In this document: positions 52,743 to 61,369 of the stretch, in pieces | How positions within the stretch are numbered: the stretch's first letter is position 1 | Layout: the number at the start of each line of letters is the position of its first letter | NCBI GenBank assembly: GCA_902495245.1 | Contig: CABUWI010000005.1 | Span: forward strand, 62,001-126,000 | Direction: 5' to 3' | DNA: 64,000 nt | From: an uncultured Porphyromonadaceae bacterium | GTDB taxonomy: Bacteria > Bacteroidota > Bacteroidia > Bacteroidales > Muribaculaceae | Position numbers and translations under genes: made by a program | Notes under the pieces: generated by a model | Told to the model about the DNA's origin: nothing | Database searches by the model: none | Seen by the model: the letters and a program-made list of their open reading frames with translations, nothing else

Positions 52743-54443
52743 TTAGAAGTTATAGCTGTAGGTCAGCTGGAAGCCGCGGGTGGCCGGCACGTAGCGGCAG
52801 ACGCCGCCCGAGCAGTTGTAGCCCTCGCGGGTGCGGCCGTAGCCGAACATCAGTCGGTTGTTGCGGTAGTTGCCCGTTACGTTGAACATATAGTAGTGGG
52901 TCTTCGCCTCTTTGTTGCCGACGTTCCACTGGTCGCTCGCGCCTATCATCAGGTAGGGCAGCACCGAAACCTCCACCAGGCCGTAAACCCAGTCGCCTTT
53001 GTCTTGCTTGGTGAAGAGGCCCTGCAGCTCGGCGCGCAGCGTAACCTTGTCCGAGCAGCGGAATTTGCCCTCGGCCACTGCGATGTGCGAGTCGATGATG
53101 CCGCCGTGGCCCTCCATGACGGTCTGGTTATAGCGCTGGAACATGTACATGGCATTGAACGACACCACTCTCGACAGCTTCTTGTCGACCTGCACGTTCA
53201 CGTCCTGATAATAGAGGTCGCCCAGGCCGAAGAACTTGGTCTTCAGGCCGTCGGTGCCCCACAGAGCCTTGTCGTTGGTCTTCCATTGGCCTTCGCGGTC
53301 AATTCCGCGAATGTAGCTGAAGTTGACGCGCAGCTTCGTGCCGTAGCGGCCGCCCAGCGCCGTTTTGCGCTTGAAGGTATAGGCAAAGTCGGCCTGGAAG
53401 GCCCATTCGCCCGGAGCGTTCTGAGTGGCATAGGGATACATCGACGCCAGCGCGTAGGTGTGCTGATAGGCAAACGGAGGCATGTTGTTGATGAAGGTCG
53501 ACAGACCCGTCATCGAGCGCTGCGAGCGGAACGACATGTCTTCCGAGCGCTTGGCCTGCACCAGGGCGCTCAGGCCGCTGCGGGTATAAGAGGCCGAAAG
53601 CATCAGCGCCGTGCCGCGGCGGAAGGTATAGTTGTTGTCGGCCGAGGGGTCGGCGTGTTTCCACGCAAATTCGGCCTGAATGTCGAAGTCGCCCTTGTTG
53701 AAGTGGGTGCGCACGTCCATTGCGTTGACCCTTTCGGGCAGGTTCAGGAACACCTGCTGGTCGTTGACGGTGGTGCGTATGCTGTCGCCGCGGCCGTAGC
53801 GCTCCTGTTTGGCCACCCACGAGGCGCCGAGCGTCCACACGATGCCGTGGCGCGCAAGCGGCTTGATGTGTTCCTGCATCTCCCACTCCACGTCGGCGCC
53901 ATAGAGGCGCGTGTTGGTCGACCAGTCCCAGTAGCGGCGCTGCACGCCGCCCAGCAGCGTGAAGTGAAATCCGCGCAGGGCGTCGATTTTCAGTCGGCCG
54001 CCGCGAATGGCGTTGTCGATGCCGAGCGAGCGGTCTTCATACGTGCGCAGAATCAGGCCGCTGCCAAACTGCTCGTAGAAGTCGCCCGCCGTGAGCTGGA
54101 AGCCTTTGTATTTGCCAGTGGCGTAGAAGTTGCCGACGCCCCAGCCCTTGAAGCCCCGGTCGGTGAAGCCGGGCATCGGGTGCTCGAGATACTCGACCCG
54201 CAGGCCGGCGTCGACATATTTGCTGAACAGGCCGGCGTTGGCATAGACGTTGCCCAGCAGTTTCTCTTTATACTTCTCCGTGCCGATGACGGCGTCTTCC
54301 TCGGGAAAGAGCGCGTCGACCTGCACCGAGCCGTGAACCGTAACCTGCCGGTCGGGGTTCTTGGGCGAACCGATGTCAAAGGCTGCTGCGCCGGGGGCTA
54401 TGGCTGCGGCAAGCAGGGCGTAGGCGAGGCGTGTCAGCTTCAT
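52743..54443 (-). CDS. DUF6029-like outer-membrane beta-barrel protein
   Basis: A 566-residue exported protein with many amphipathic beta-strands. Signal peptide KLTRLAYALLAAAIAPGAAA. Strands such as GRLKIDALRGFHFTLLGGVQ, FDIQAEFAWKHADPSADNNY, ALMLSASYTRSGLSALVQAK and the C-terminal GFQLTYSYNF (terminal Phe) fit a large outer-membrane barrel. The closest family I can suggest is DUF6029, seen in Bacteroidales next to Omp28-like genes. Ligand and role are unknown. It overlaps the thioredoxin-like gene by ATGA. Confidence 0.75.
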   Translation of the reverse strand: MKLTRLAYALLAAAIAPGAAAFDIGSPKNPDRQVTVHGSVQVDALFPEEDAVIGTEKYKEKLLGNVYANAGLFSKYVDAGLRVEYLEHPMPGFTDRGFKGWGVGNFYATGKYKGFQLTAGDFYEQFGSGLILRTYEDRSLGIDNAIRGGRLKIDALRGFHFTLLGGVQRRYWDWSTNTRLYGADVEWEMQEHIKPLARHGIVWTLGASWVAKQERYGRGDSIRTTVNDQQVFLNLPERVNAMDVRTHFNKGDFDIQAEFAWKHADPSADNNYTFRRGTALMLSASYTRSGLSALVQAKRSEDMSFRSQRSMTGLSTFINNMPPFAYQHTYALASMYPYATQNAPGEWAFQADFAYTFKRKTALGGRYGTKLRVNFSYIRGIDREGQWKTNDKALWGTDGLKTKFFGLGDLYYQDVNVQVDKKLSRVVSFNAMYMFQRYNQTVMEGHGGIIDSHIAVAEGKFRCSDKVTLRAELQGLFTKQDKGDWVYGLVEVSVLPYLMIGASDQWNVGNKEAKTHYYMFNVTGNYRNNRLMFGYGRTREGYNCSGGVCRYVPATRGFQLTYSYNF

Positions 54444-54970
54444 TTCGCTTTCTTCTGCTTGGCGTTAGCGGCCTTTTTGGGCGCGGTTATCATGCGCAGT
54501 TTCTTGATTATCTGGCTTTCCGAGCCTTCGGTGTAGCCGCTGTGGCTCTCGACGATTTTGCCGTTGCCGTCAATAATCAGCAGGTGGGGCGTCGTCTGAA
54601 TGCCCAGAGCGTGCATGAAGTCGGAATTCGGGTCGAGAATCACGTCATATTCCCAGCCCTGACTGTTGACGAAGGGCTTCACCTTGGCGGCGTCCTGAGC
54701 CTTGTCAATCGACACGGCGATGAGCTTCACGCCGGTCTCGTCCTGCCAGTCGGCATAGTGCTCGTTGATTGCGTTGAGCTCGCGTTTGCAGGGTTTGCAG
54801 CCGATGTAGAAAAAGCTGATAATCATTGGTTTGCCGCCGTTGTTAAGGGTGGCGGTGTCGATTGTGCGGCCCTTGAGGTCCTTCAGCTTCATAGACGGGA
54901 GCGCGGCCGACGCCGAAGCGGCGCCGAGAGCCAATGCCAGCAGGCATAAAAGTGATTTGAACAGTTTCAT
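54440..54970 (-). CDS. TlpA/ResA-like thiol-disulfide oxidoreductase
   Basis: A 176-residue exported thioredoxin-fold protein. Signal peptide KLFKSLLCLLALALGAASAS; start at 54970, because the upstream in-frame codons include the promoter. The redox motif is in MIISFFYIGCKPCKRELNAI (C-K-P-C), with the cis-Pro in GIQTTPHLLIIDGNGKIVES. The mature protein is periplasmic and would reduce or isomerise disulfides, perhaps in the CxxC-bearing Omp28-like protein encoded two genes later. The basic tail KKAANAKQKKAK is unusual. First gene of the long minus-strand array, directly behind a consensus promoter. Confidence 0.88.
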   Translation of the reverse strand: MKLFKSLLCLLALALGAASASAALPSMKLKDLKGRTIDTATLNNGGKPMIISFFYIGCKPCKRELNAINEHYADWQDETGVKLIAVSIDKAQDAAKVKPFVNSQGWEYDVILDPNSDFMHALGIQTTPHLLIIDGNGKIVESHSGYTEGSESQIIKKLRMITAPKKAANAKQKKAK

Positions 54971-54999
54971 GAGATAACGATTGCAATTGTTTCTTAACG

Positions 55000-55030
55000 C
55001 AAAGATAAGCAAAATATCGGACACTGCAAA
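55000..55030 (-). promoter_or_regulatory. Promoter of the thioredoxin-like/GH20 array
   Basis: On the minus strand TTTG (55030-55027) and TATCTTTG (55007-55000) are separated by 19 bp; the ATG is at 54970. The intergenic region between this and rsmH carries divergent promoters and no other feature that I recognise. Confidence 0.8.
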
Positions 55031-55202
55031 ATTCCCGCGCGATATATGAGGCGAAAATGCATTTTTTCGACCATTTCGCAAGGCCTCCCGTCAGGTATCG
55101 CCAATTTGCAAACGCAAATAAGCAAGATTTTGAAAATCAGTGGTAAAATGAGTGTTGAAAACTTTTTTTGTTTGTATTTGTAAATTTATGAAAAAATTGT
55201 TG

Positions 55203-55210
55203 TAAATTTG
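55203..55210 (+). promoter_or_regulatory. -7 box of the division/cell-wall cluster
   Basis: TAAATTTG ends 5 bases before the rsmH ATG at 55216, predicting a nearly leaderless message for the whole cluster. The nearest TTTG (55177-55180) is 22 bp upstream, slightly further than usual. Confidence 0.55.
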
Positions 55211-55215
55211 GAGTC

Positions 55216-56145
55216 ATGAACGAGCCTCCGGTTTATCACATACCCGCTTTGTTGCCCCAGGTGCTTGAGTTGTTAAACGTCCGGCCTTCAGGCATATATG
55301 TCGACGCCACGTTTGGCGGCGGAGGCCATTCGCGCGCAATTCTGGAAGCGCTCGGCCCGCAGGGTCGGCTGTTCGTTTTCGACCAGGACGACGAGGCGCT
55401 GGCAAACGCTCCGGCCGACCCGCGCCTGACGGCCGTCCACGGCAATTTCCGCTTTATCAGTCAGTATCTGCGCTATTACGGCGTCAAGGGCCGAGTTGAC
55501 GGCATTCTCGCCGACCTCGGGGTGTCGTTCCATCATTTCGACGATCCGGCCCGCGGTTTCTCATTTCGTTTTGACGGCCCGCTCGACATGCGCATGAACC
55601 GCTCGGCGCGCCGTTCGGCCGCCGACCTGCTGCGCGACGAGAGCGAGGAAGAGCTGGCTTCGATTTTCAAACTCTACGGCGAGCTGCGCCAGGCGCGCAA
55701 AATCGCCGCCGCAATCTGCAAGGCGCGACTTTCGGCGCCGGTCGACACCGTTGGGCGCCTGCTCGAGGTCGTCTCTCCGTTCATCTCTCCCAAAAACGAG
55801 AAAAAAGAGCTTGCCCAGCTGTTTCAGGCACTGCGCATAGTGGTCAACGACGAAATCGCCGCCCTGCAGCAGTTCCTGCAGCGCGCGCTCGACTCTCTGG
55901 CCCCCGGCGGACGGCTGGCGGTCATCACCTATCACTCGCTTGAAGACCGCCTGGTCAAGAACTTCATGCGCACCGGCCGCATTGACGGTCGCGAGCAGAA
56001 AGACTTCTACGGCCGCAATCTCTCGCCGCTGAAGCTGCTGACGTCGAAGCCCGTGGTGGCCGACGAAGCCGAAGTGGCCCGCAATCCGCGCAGCCGCAGC
56101 GCCAAACTGCGTGTTGCCGAAAAACTTGAATCAACAGTGCAATGA
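55216..56145 (+). CDS. rsmH: 16S rRNA (cytosine(1402)-N4)-methyltransferase
   Basis: A 309-residue SAM-dependent methyltransferase (MraW) acting on C1402 of 16S rRNA. Signatures: VYHIPALLPQVLELLNVRPS, the SAM loop VDATFGGGGHSRAIL, FDQDDEAL, GILADLGVSFHHFDDPARGF, the inserted helical domain, and AVITYHSLEDRLVKNFMR. Length is normal. It is the first gene of the division/cell-wall cluster here. mraZ, which normally precedes it, is absent from the 245 bases to the divergent thioredoxin-like gene. It overlaps the FtsL-like gene by ATGA. Confidence 0.95.
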   Translation: MNEPPVYHIPALLPQVLELLNVRPSGIYVDATFGGGGHSRAILEALGPQGRLFVFDQDDEALANAPADPRLTAVHGNFRFISQYLRYYGVKGRVDGILADLGVSFHHFDDPARGFSFRFDGPLDMRMNRSARRSAADLLRDESEEELASIFKLYGELRQARKIAAAICKARLSAPVDTVGRLLEVVSPFISPKNEKKELAQLFQALRIVVNDEIAALQQFLQRALDSLAPGGRLAVITYHSLEDRLVKNFMRTGRIDGREQKDFYGRNLSPLKLLTSKPVVADEAEVARNPRSRSAKLRVAEKLESTVQ

Positions 56146-56513
56146 GCGATATGTCAGAACGTAATTCCGATTCGTGGTTCAGCCGCATAGTCGAAGGCCG
56201 AATGGTTACGGGCGATTTCTTTGCCCGCCACTGGCTGCAGATTTTCGTAATCATAGCGATGGTGCTCGTCTACATCACCAACCGCTACAGCTGCCAGCGC
56301 GCAATGGAACAGATCCGGACGCTCAACAACCGGCTCGATGTCGTGCAGACCGAAAGCTATCGGGTGCGCGGCGAGTATATGGGCCGCATTCGCGAAAGCG
56401 AACTCAGTCAGAGTCTTGACTCGCTGGGGCTCGGCCTCGCCGTGCAGCAGCGACCGCCTTATCATCTTTCCTTAAACGGCAAAAAACATGATTCCGAAAC
56501 CGAAAAACAGTAA
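56142..56513 (+). CDS. ftsL: FtsL-like cell division protein
   Basis: A 123-residue bitopic inner-membrane protein. A cytoplasmic N-terminus of ~30 residues is followed by one membrane helix (WLQIFVIIAMVLVYI, about 32-46) and a periplasmic coiled-coil-type segment (QRAMEQIRTLNNRLDVVQTE, SYRVRGEYM). The layout and position between rsmH and ftsI identify it as the FtsL of the divisome, although the sequence itself is weakly conserved. It overlaps both neighbours, rsmH by 4 bases and ftsI by 26. Confidence 0.82.
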   Translation: MSDMSERNSDSWFSRIVEGRMVTGDFFARHWLQIFVIIAMVLVYITNRYSCQRAMEQIRTLNNRLDVVQTESYRVRGEYMGRIRESELSQSLDSLGLGLAVQQRPPYHLSLNGKKHDSETEKQ

Positions 56514-58617
56514 CTCAAAGGGCAAAGGCACGCGCGCATCGATGATGTCGCGCTACATGATTCTGATTGTCATTGCCCTGGTCGGCGCGGCCTGGGTGGC
56601 CTACAACACATTCCGCAACGCCGTCATCGACGCTCCGCAGTGGAACGAACTCGCCAAGAAAGAACTGAGCCGCTCGTCGACAGTGATTCAGCCCGAGCGC
56701 GGCGACATTCTCGCCGCCGACGGCAGCGTGCTGGCAACCACGCTGCAATATTATACCCTGCGCATGGATTTCGGTTCGGAGGCCTTCAAGTGGAAGGAAT
56801 ATGTCGAGGCCAAAGACTCGCTGGCCGACTCGCTGGCACGCTACTTCCCGATTGCCGGCGGAGTCAAGGCGTGGCAGGACTCGCTCGAATGCCCGCTGAG
56901 AAGACAGAAGCGTCCGCGCGGCTGGCGACTCATCAACAACATCAGCTATGCCGACTATCAGCAGATAAAGAACTTCCCCTTTTTCAAGGGGCGCCGCCTC
57001 GGCCATCACGGCCTGCTGCCCGAACCGATGAAGCGTCGCCGCAACCCCTACGGGCCGATGGCGCGCCTGAGCATAGGTGTGGTCTCCGAAAATCGGGCCA
57101 CGGGCGAGATTCACGGCATGTCGGGTCTCGAATATGCCCTCGACTCGTTGCTCTACGGCGTGCCCGGCGTGTCGAAAAAGGTCAACTTCACGCGCGGCAT
57201 CGGCAACTGGGCCGAGGTGCCCGCCGTGCGCGGCTGGGACGTGCAGTCAACCATCGACGTCCAGATGCAGGACATTCTTGAAACCGCCCTGCTGAACCGC
57301 CTGGAACTAACTTGCGCCGAGTGGGGCACCGCCGTGCTCATGGAGGTGGCCACCGGCGAAATCAAGGCCATCTGCAACCTCGAAGAAGACTCCCGGCGCA
57401 AGGGCGAGGGCGTCTATGTCGAGGCGATGAACCGCGCCGTCATGGGGTTCGAGCCCGGCTCGGTGGTGAAGCCGCTGAGCATGATGATTGCCATTGAAGA
57501 CGGCCACGTGCGCGACCTTGACAGCATCGTGCCCATCGGCGCTTCGTTCCAGGCCTACGGCCAGGGACGCCCCATCACCGACTCGCACTATAATTCGCAA
57601 CTCACCGTTGCCGGCTGCATCGAGCAGTCGAGCAACATCGGCATGGCGCGCATTCTCTCGCGCTTCTATCGCGACCCCAAGGCGTGGCACGAGCGCGTGG
57701 CCTCGCTCGGATTTCTCGAGCGCCTCGGTTCGGGCATCGGCGAGGAGCAGCCCGCGCGTTTTCCCGTTTATCCTATTAAGGCCGGCGGCATGGTAACGCT
57801 GTCGCGCCAGTTCTACGGCTATGCAACCGAGATTCCGCCGCTCCACACGCTGAGCATCTACAACGCCATTGCCAACGGCGGCCGCTATGTGCGTCCGCAC
57901 CTTGTGCGCAGCCTCCACCGCGAGGGCGTCGACTCGGTCATTCCCGTCAGCTATGTGCGTCCGCGCGCCTGCTCGGAAAAGACGGCCAAGATGATGCAGC
58001 AGTGTCTCTCGCTCGTGGTCAACGGCGACCGCGGCACGGCCCGCTCGCTCAAGAACCCCTATGTCAAGCTCGCCGGCAAGACCGGCACCTGCTATTCGGT
58101 CAACCCCGAGACACGTCAGTATGACACAGCGCGCAAACGCCTTGCCTTCTGCGGCTATTTCCCGGCCGACGAGCCGAAATACAGCTGCGTGGTGCTGATT
58201 TACCACCCCCGCCGTGAATTTTTCGGCGCGGCGTCCACTTCGGGCGTCGTGTTGCGCGACGTCGCCCTCTCAATGTATGCGCGCGGCATGCTTGGCAACT
58301 CGTCTGACTTCCGCTCCGACGCCGGCGACGAGAAGGTTGCGCCGCCCGTGGCCATGGCCTCGCGCGGCGATGCCGTGGCTCAGGCCGTCGAGCGCAACTT
58401 CGGGGTTAAGCCCCGCCGAATGTCGGGCGGCGACGCGGCTGCCGAGGGCGGAGTGCCCAATGTGCGCGGCATGGGGCTGCGCGAGGCCGTAGCCGCCCTT
58501 GAGAGCGCGGGCGCCGAAGTGGCCTTCAGCGGCTCGGGCTACGTGCATTCGCAGGCTCCCGCCCCCGGCTCGCCCCTGGCCAAAGGCACTACCGTTCGTC
58601 TTGTCCTCAAACAGTAA
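56488..58617 (+). CDS. ftsI: Division-specific peptidoglycan transpeptidase (PBP3/FtsI) with PASTA domain
   Basis: A 709-residue class B penicillin-binding protein that cross-links septal peptidoglycan. One N-terminal membrane helix (YMILIVIALVGAAWVAY) precedes the dimerisation domain (IQPERGDILAADGSVLATTL). The transpeptidase domain has S325-V-V-K328 (FEPGSVVKPLSMM) with the nucleophilic Ser, S381-S-N383 (EQSSNIGMARIL) and K531-T-G533 (AGKTGTCYSVN). A single C-terminal PASTA domain, residues ~650-709, reads VPNVRGMGLREAVAALESAG. The PASTA extension is common in Bacteroidota FtsI. The start lies within the ftsL frame. Confidence 0.94.
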   Translation: MIPKPKNSNSKGKGTRASMMSRYMILIVIALVGAAWVAYNTFRNAVIDAPQWNELAKKELSRSSTVIQPERGDILAADGSVLATTLQYYTLRMDFGSEAFKWKEYVEAKDSLADSLARYFPIAGGVKAWQDSLECPLRRQKRPRGWRLINNISYADYQQIKNFPFFKGRRLGHHGLLPEPMKRRRNPYGPMARLSIGVVSENRATGEIHGMSGLEYALDSLLYGVPGVSKKVNFTRGIGNWAEVPAVRGWDVQSTIDVQMQDILETALLNRLELTCAEWGTAVLMEVATGEIKAICNLEEDSRRKGEGVYVEAMNRAVMGFEPGSVVKPLSMMIAIEDGHVRDLDSIVPIGASFQAYGQGRPITDSHYNSQLTVAGCIEQSSNIGMARILSRFYRDPKAWHERVASLGFLERLGSGIGEEQPARFPVYPIKAGGMVTLSRQFYGYATEIPPLHTLSIYNAIANGGRYVRPHLVRSLHREGVDSVIPVSYVRPRACSEKTAKMMQQCLSLVVNGDRGTARSLKNPYVKLAGKTGTCYSVNPETRQYDTARKRLAFCGYFPADEPKYSCVVLIYHPRREFFGAASTSGVVLRDVALSMYARGMLGNSSDFRSDAGDEKVAPPVAMASRGDAVAQAVERNFGVKPRRMSGGDAAAEGGVPNVRGMGLREAVAALESAGAEVAFSGSGYVHSQAPAPGSPLAKGTTVRLVLKQ

Positions 58618-58637
58618 AAAACAATTAAGATATATCA

Positions 58638-60089
58638 ATGGAACTGCTCAGGTTAATCTCTTCTCTGAAGCCGCTGCAGATTGTCGGGCCCAAAAATCCC
58701 GAAATTTCGGCTTTGACTTTCGACTCGCGCAAGGTAACGTCGGGCGCGATGTTTGTTGCCGTGCGCGGCACGTCGGTCGACGGACATTCGTTCATTCCGC
58801 TGCTCGAACACTCGGGCGTGGCGGCCATCGTCTGCGAGCGTCTGCCAGAAAAAGTGCTGCCCGGAATCACTTACGTGGTCGTCGATGACAGTTCCGTCGC
58901 CCTGGGGCTGCTCGCGTCCGAGTGGTTCGGCCACCCTTCGCGCAAGCTTCAGCTCGTGGGCGTTACCGGCACGAACGGCAAGACCACCACGGCCACGCTG
59001 ATTTACGAAATGGCGCGCCTGCGCGGGCTCAAGGCCGGTCTGCTCTCGACCGTATGCAACTACATCGATTCCGAGCCTGTCAAGGCCGTGCAGACAACCC
59101 CCGACGCTTACAGCATCAACGAACTGCTGGCACGCATGGTCGATGCCGGCTGCTCGGTGGCCGCCATGGAGGTCAGCTCGCATGCCGCCCATCAGCACCG
59201 CATCGCCGGCCTCCGCTTTGCCGGCGGCGTCTTCACCAACCTGACCCGCGACCATCTCGACTACCACAAGACGGTTCAGGCATATCTCGAGGCCAAGAAA
59301 TCGTTTTTCGACGGCCTGCAGCCCGATGCATTCGCCCTTGTGAACCTTGACGACAAGGTGGGCCGCGTCATGCTTCAGAATTGCGCCGCGCGCCACTACG
59401 GCTACTCCCTCCGCACTCTGGCCGACTTTACCGGCCGCATTGTCGAGAGCCGCCTCGACGGCACTCTGCTGAGCCTCAACGGCCGCGAGGTGGAGACCAT
59501 GTTCACCGGCCGCTTCAACGCCTATAACCTCACGGCCGTGTTCGGCGCCTGCTGCCTGCTGGGTTGGCCTCAGGACGAGGTGCTGGCCAACGTGAGCCGA
59601 CTGGTGCCCGTGGCCGGCCGTTTCCAGGCCGTGCGCTCGGCCGACGGCGTTGTGGCCATCGTTGACTACGCCCACACGCCCGACGCTGTCGTAAACGTGC
59701 TCGAGGCCATTCGCGAAGTGGGCCCGAAACGGATAATCACCGTTGTCGGCTGCGGGGGCAACCGCGATGCCGGCAAGCGCCCAATCATGGCGGCCGAGGC
59801 GGCGCGTCGTTCAGACCGACTGATTCTCACCTCCGACAATCCCCGCTTCGAAGAGCCCGAGGCCATTCTGGCCGACATGGAGGCCGGCCTCGACGCCGAG
59901 GCGCGCAAGCAGGCACTCGTCATCACCGACCGCCGCGAGGCAATCCGCACGGCGGCCGCCCTGGCCGAGCCGGGCGACGTGATTCTCGTGGCCGGCAAGG
60001 GTCATGAGGACTATCAGGAAGTCAAGGGTGTGAAACATCATTTCGACGACCGCGAGGAAGTTGCGGCCGCATTTAACGAACGCCACTGA
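58638..60089 (+). CDS. murE: UDP-MurNAc-Ala-Glu:meso-diaminopimelate ligase
   Basis: A 483-residue cytosolic Mur ligase adding the third amino acid to the peptidoglycan precursor. The ATP-binding loop is VTGTNGKTTTATLIYEMARL, followed by TTPDAYSINELLARMVDAGC and HQHRIAGLRFAGGVFTNLTR, DHLDYH. The specificity motif SDNPRFEEPEAIL (DNPR) indicates meso-diaminopimelate rather than lysine. It starts 20 bases after ftsI, and its stop overlaps the mraY ATG by one base. Confidence 0.95.
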   Translation: MELLRLISSLKPLQIVGPKNPEISALTFDSRKVTSGAMFVAVRGTSVDGHSFIPLLEHSGVAAIVCERLPEKVLPGITYVVVDDSSVALGLLASEWFGHPSRKLQLVGVTGTNGKTTTATLIYEMARLRGLKAGLLSTVCNYIDSEPVKAVQTTPDAYSINELLARMVDAGCSVAAMEVSSHAAHQHRIAGLRFAGGVFTNLTRDHLDYHKTVQAYLEAKKSFFDGLQPDAFALVNLDDKVGRVMLQNCAARHYGYSLRTLADFTGRIVESRLDGTLLSLNGREVETMFTGRFNAYNLTAVFGACCLLGWPQDEVLANVSRLVPVAGRFQAVRSADGVVAIVDYAHTPDAVVNVLEAIREVGPKRIITVVGCGGNRDAGKRPIMAAEAARRSDRLILTSDNPRFEEPEAILADMEAGLDAEARKQALVITDRREAIRTAAALAEPGDVILVAGKGHEDYQEVKGVKHHFDDREEVAAAFNERH

Positions 60090-61360
60090 TGCTCTACTAC
60101 CTTTTCAGCGAACTCGGCCTTGGCGGCGCCTCGCTGGCGCGCCTGAGCGGCTATATCACCGTGCGCTCGTCGGTGGCTTTCGTCGTGGCTCTGCTCTGCG
60201 CCACGATTATCGGCCGCCGAATAATCAACCGCCTGCAGCTCATGCAGATGGGCGAAATCGTGCGCAATCTCGGCCTTGAGGGCCAGACCGCCAAACAGGG
60301 CACGCCGACCATGGGCGGCATCATCATCATCATTTCCATTCTGGTGCCGGTGCTGCTGGTGGGCAATCTCGCCAACATCTACACGATTCTGATGCTCGTG
60401 GCCACCGTCTGGCTCGGTGCCATCGGCTTTGCCGACGACTGGCTGAAGATGCGCCGCCACAACAAGGACGGCATGTCCGGAAAGTATAAAATCGTCGGCC
60501 AGGTGGGCATCGGCCTCATTGTGGGCCTCACCATGACTTTCAGCCCCGACATCACCATGCGCGACACGTCGGCAATCGTCGAAAACGCCTCGTCGACCCA
60601 GATCGAGGAGGTAGTTTCCGAAGGCCATGACATCAAGGCCGCGCAGACAACCATTCCGTTCGTCAAGAACAACAACCTCGACTATTCGCTCTTCACCGGC
60701 TGGCTCGGCAAGTATGCCGCGACCGGCGGCTGGGTGCTGTTTGTAATCGTCGTGATTCTGGCCGTTACGGCCACGAGCAACGGCGCCAATCTCACCGACG
60801 GCATTGACGGCCTGGCAACGGGCATCAGCGCCATTATCGGCGTGGCGCTGATAATCATGGCCTATCTGGGCAGCAACATAATGTATTCGACCTATCTGAA
60901 CATCATGTACATTCCCGGCTCGGAAGAGCTGGTGGTCTATATGGCCGCCTTCATAGGCGCGCTGATAGGTTTCCTCTGGTATAACGCTTTCCCGGCCCAG
61001 GTCTTCATGGGCGACACCGGCTCGCTGACTCTGGGCGGAATCATTGCCGTGTTTGCCATTCTGATTCGCAAGGAGCTGCTGATTCCGGTGCTCTGTGCCG
61101 TCTTCTTTGTCGAAGACCTCTCGGTGATGCTCCAGACCGGCTGGTTCAAGTTCACCAAAAAGCGCTCGGGCGGCAACGGCCAGCGCATCTTCAAGATGGC
61201 GCCGCTTCACCATCACTTTCAGAAAGACGCCGTGGCCGGCGCCAACGTGGTGTGGAACCACCCCCGCAACGGCATTCACGAGTCCAAGATTACGATACGC
61301 TTCTGGATTGTGTCGATTCTGCTGGCGGCTCTCACTTTCGTAACGTTGAAAATCAGATAA
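60089..61360 (+). CDS. mraY: Phospho-MurNAc-pentapeptide transferase
   Basis: A 423-residue polytopic membrane enzyme that makes lipid I from UDP-MurNAc-pentapeptide and undecaprenyl phosphate. Conserved segments include KQGTPTMGGIIIIISILVPV, the catalytic Asp pair in GFADDWLKMRRHNKDGMSGK, NLTDGIDGLATGISA, and FMGDTGSLTLGGIIA, and the HHH-type loop APLHHHFQKD. About ten helices. It is longer than E. coli MraY (360) because of a periplasmic/loop insertion around residues 160-205, common in Bacteroidota. ORF-to-ORF gap to murD is 9 bases. Confidence 0.95.
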   Translation: MLYYLFSELGLGGASLARLSGYITVRSSVAFVVALLCATIIGRRIINRLQLMQMGEIVRNLGLEGQTAKQGTPTMGGIIIIISILVPVLLVGNLANIYTILMLVATVWLGAIGFADDWLKMRRHNKDGMSGKYKIVGQVGIGLIVGLTMTFSPDITMRDTSAIVENASSTQIEEVVSEGHDIKAAQTTIPFVKNNNLDYSLFTGWLGKYAATGGWVLFVIVVILAVTATSNGANLTDGIDGLATGISAIIGVALIIMAYLGSNIMYSTYLNIMYIPGSEELVVYMAAFIGALIGFLWYNAFPAQVFMGDTGSLTLGGIIAVFAILIRKELLIPVLCAVFFVEDLSVMLQTGWFKFTKKRSGGNGQRIFKMAPLHHHFQKDAVAGANVVWNHPRNGIHESKITIRFWIVSILLAALTFVTLKIR

Positions 61361-61369
61361 TATCATCAG

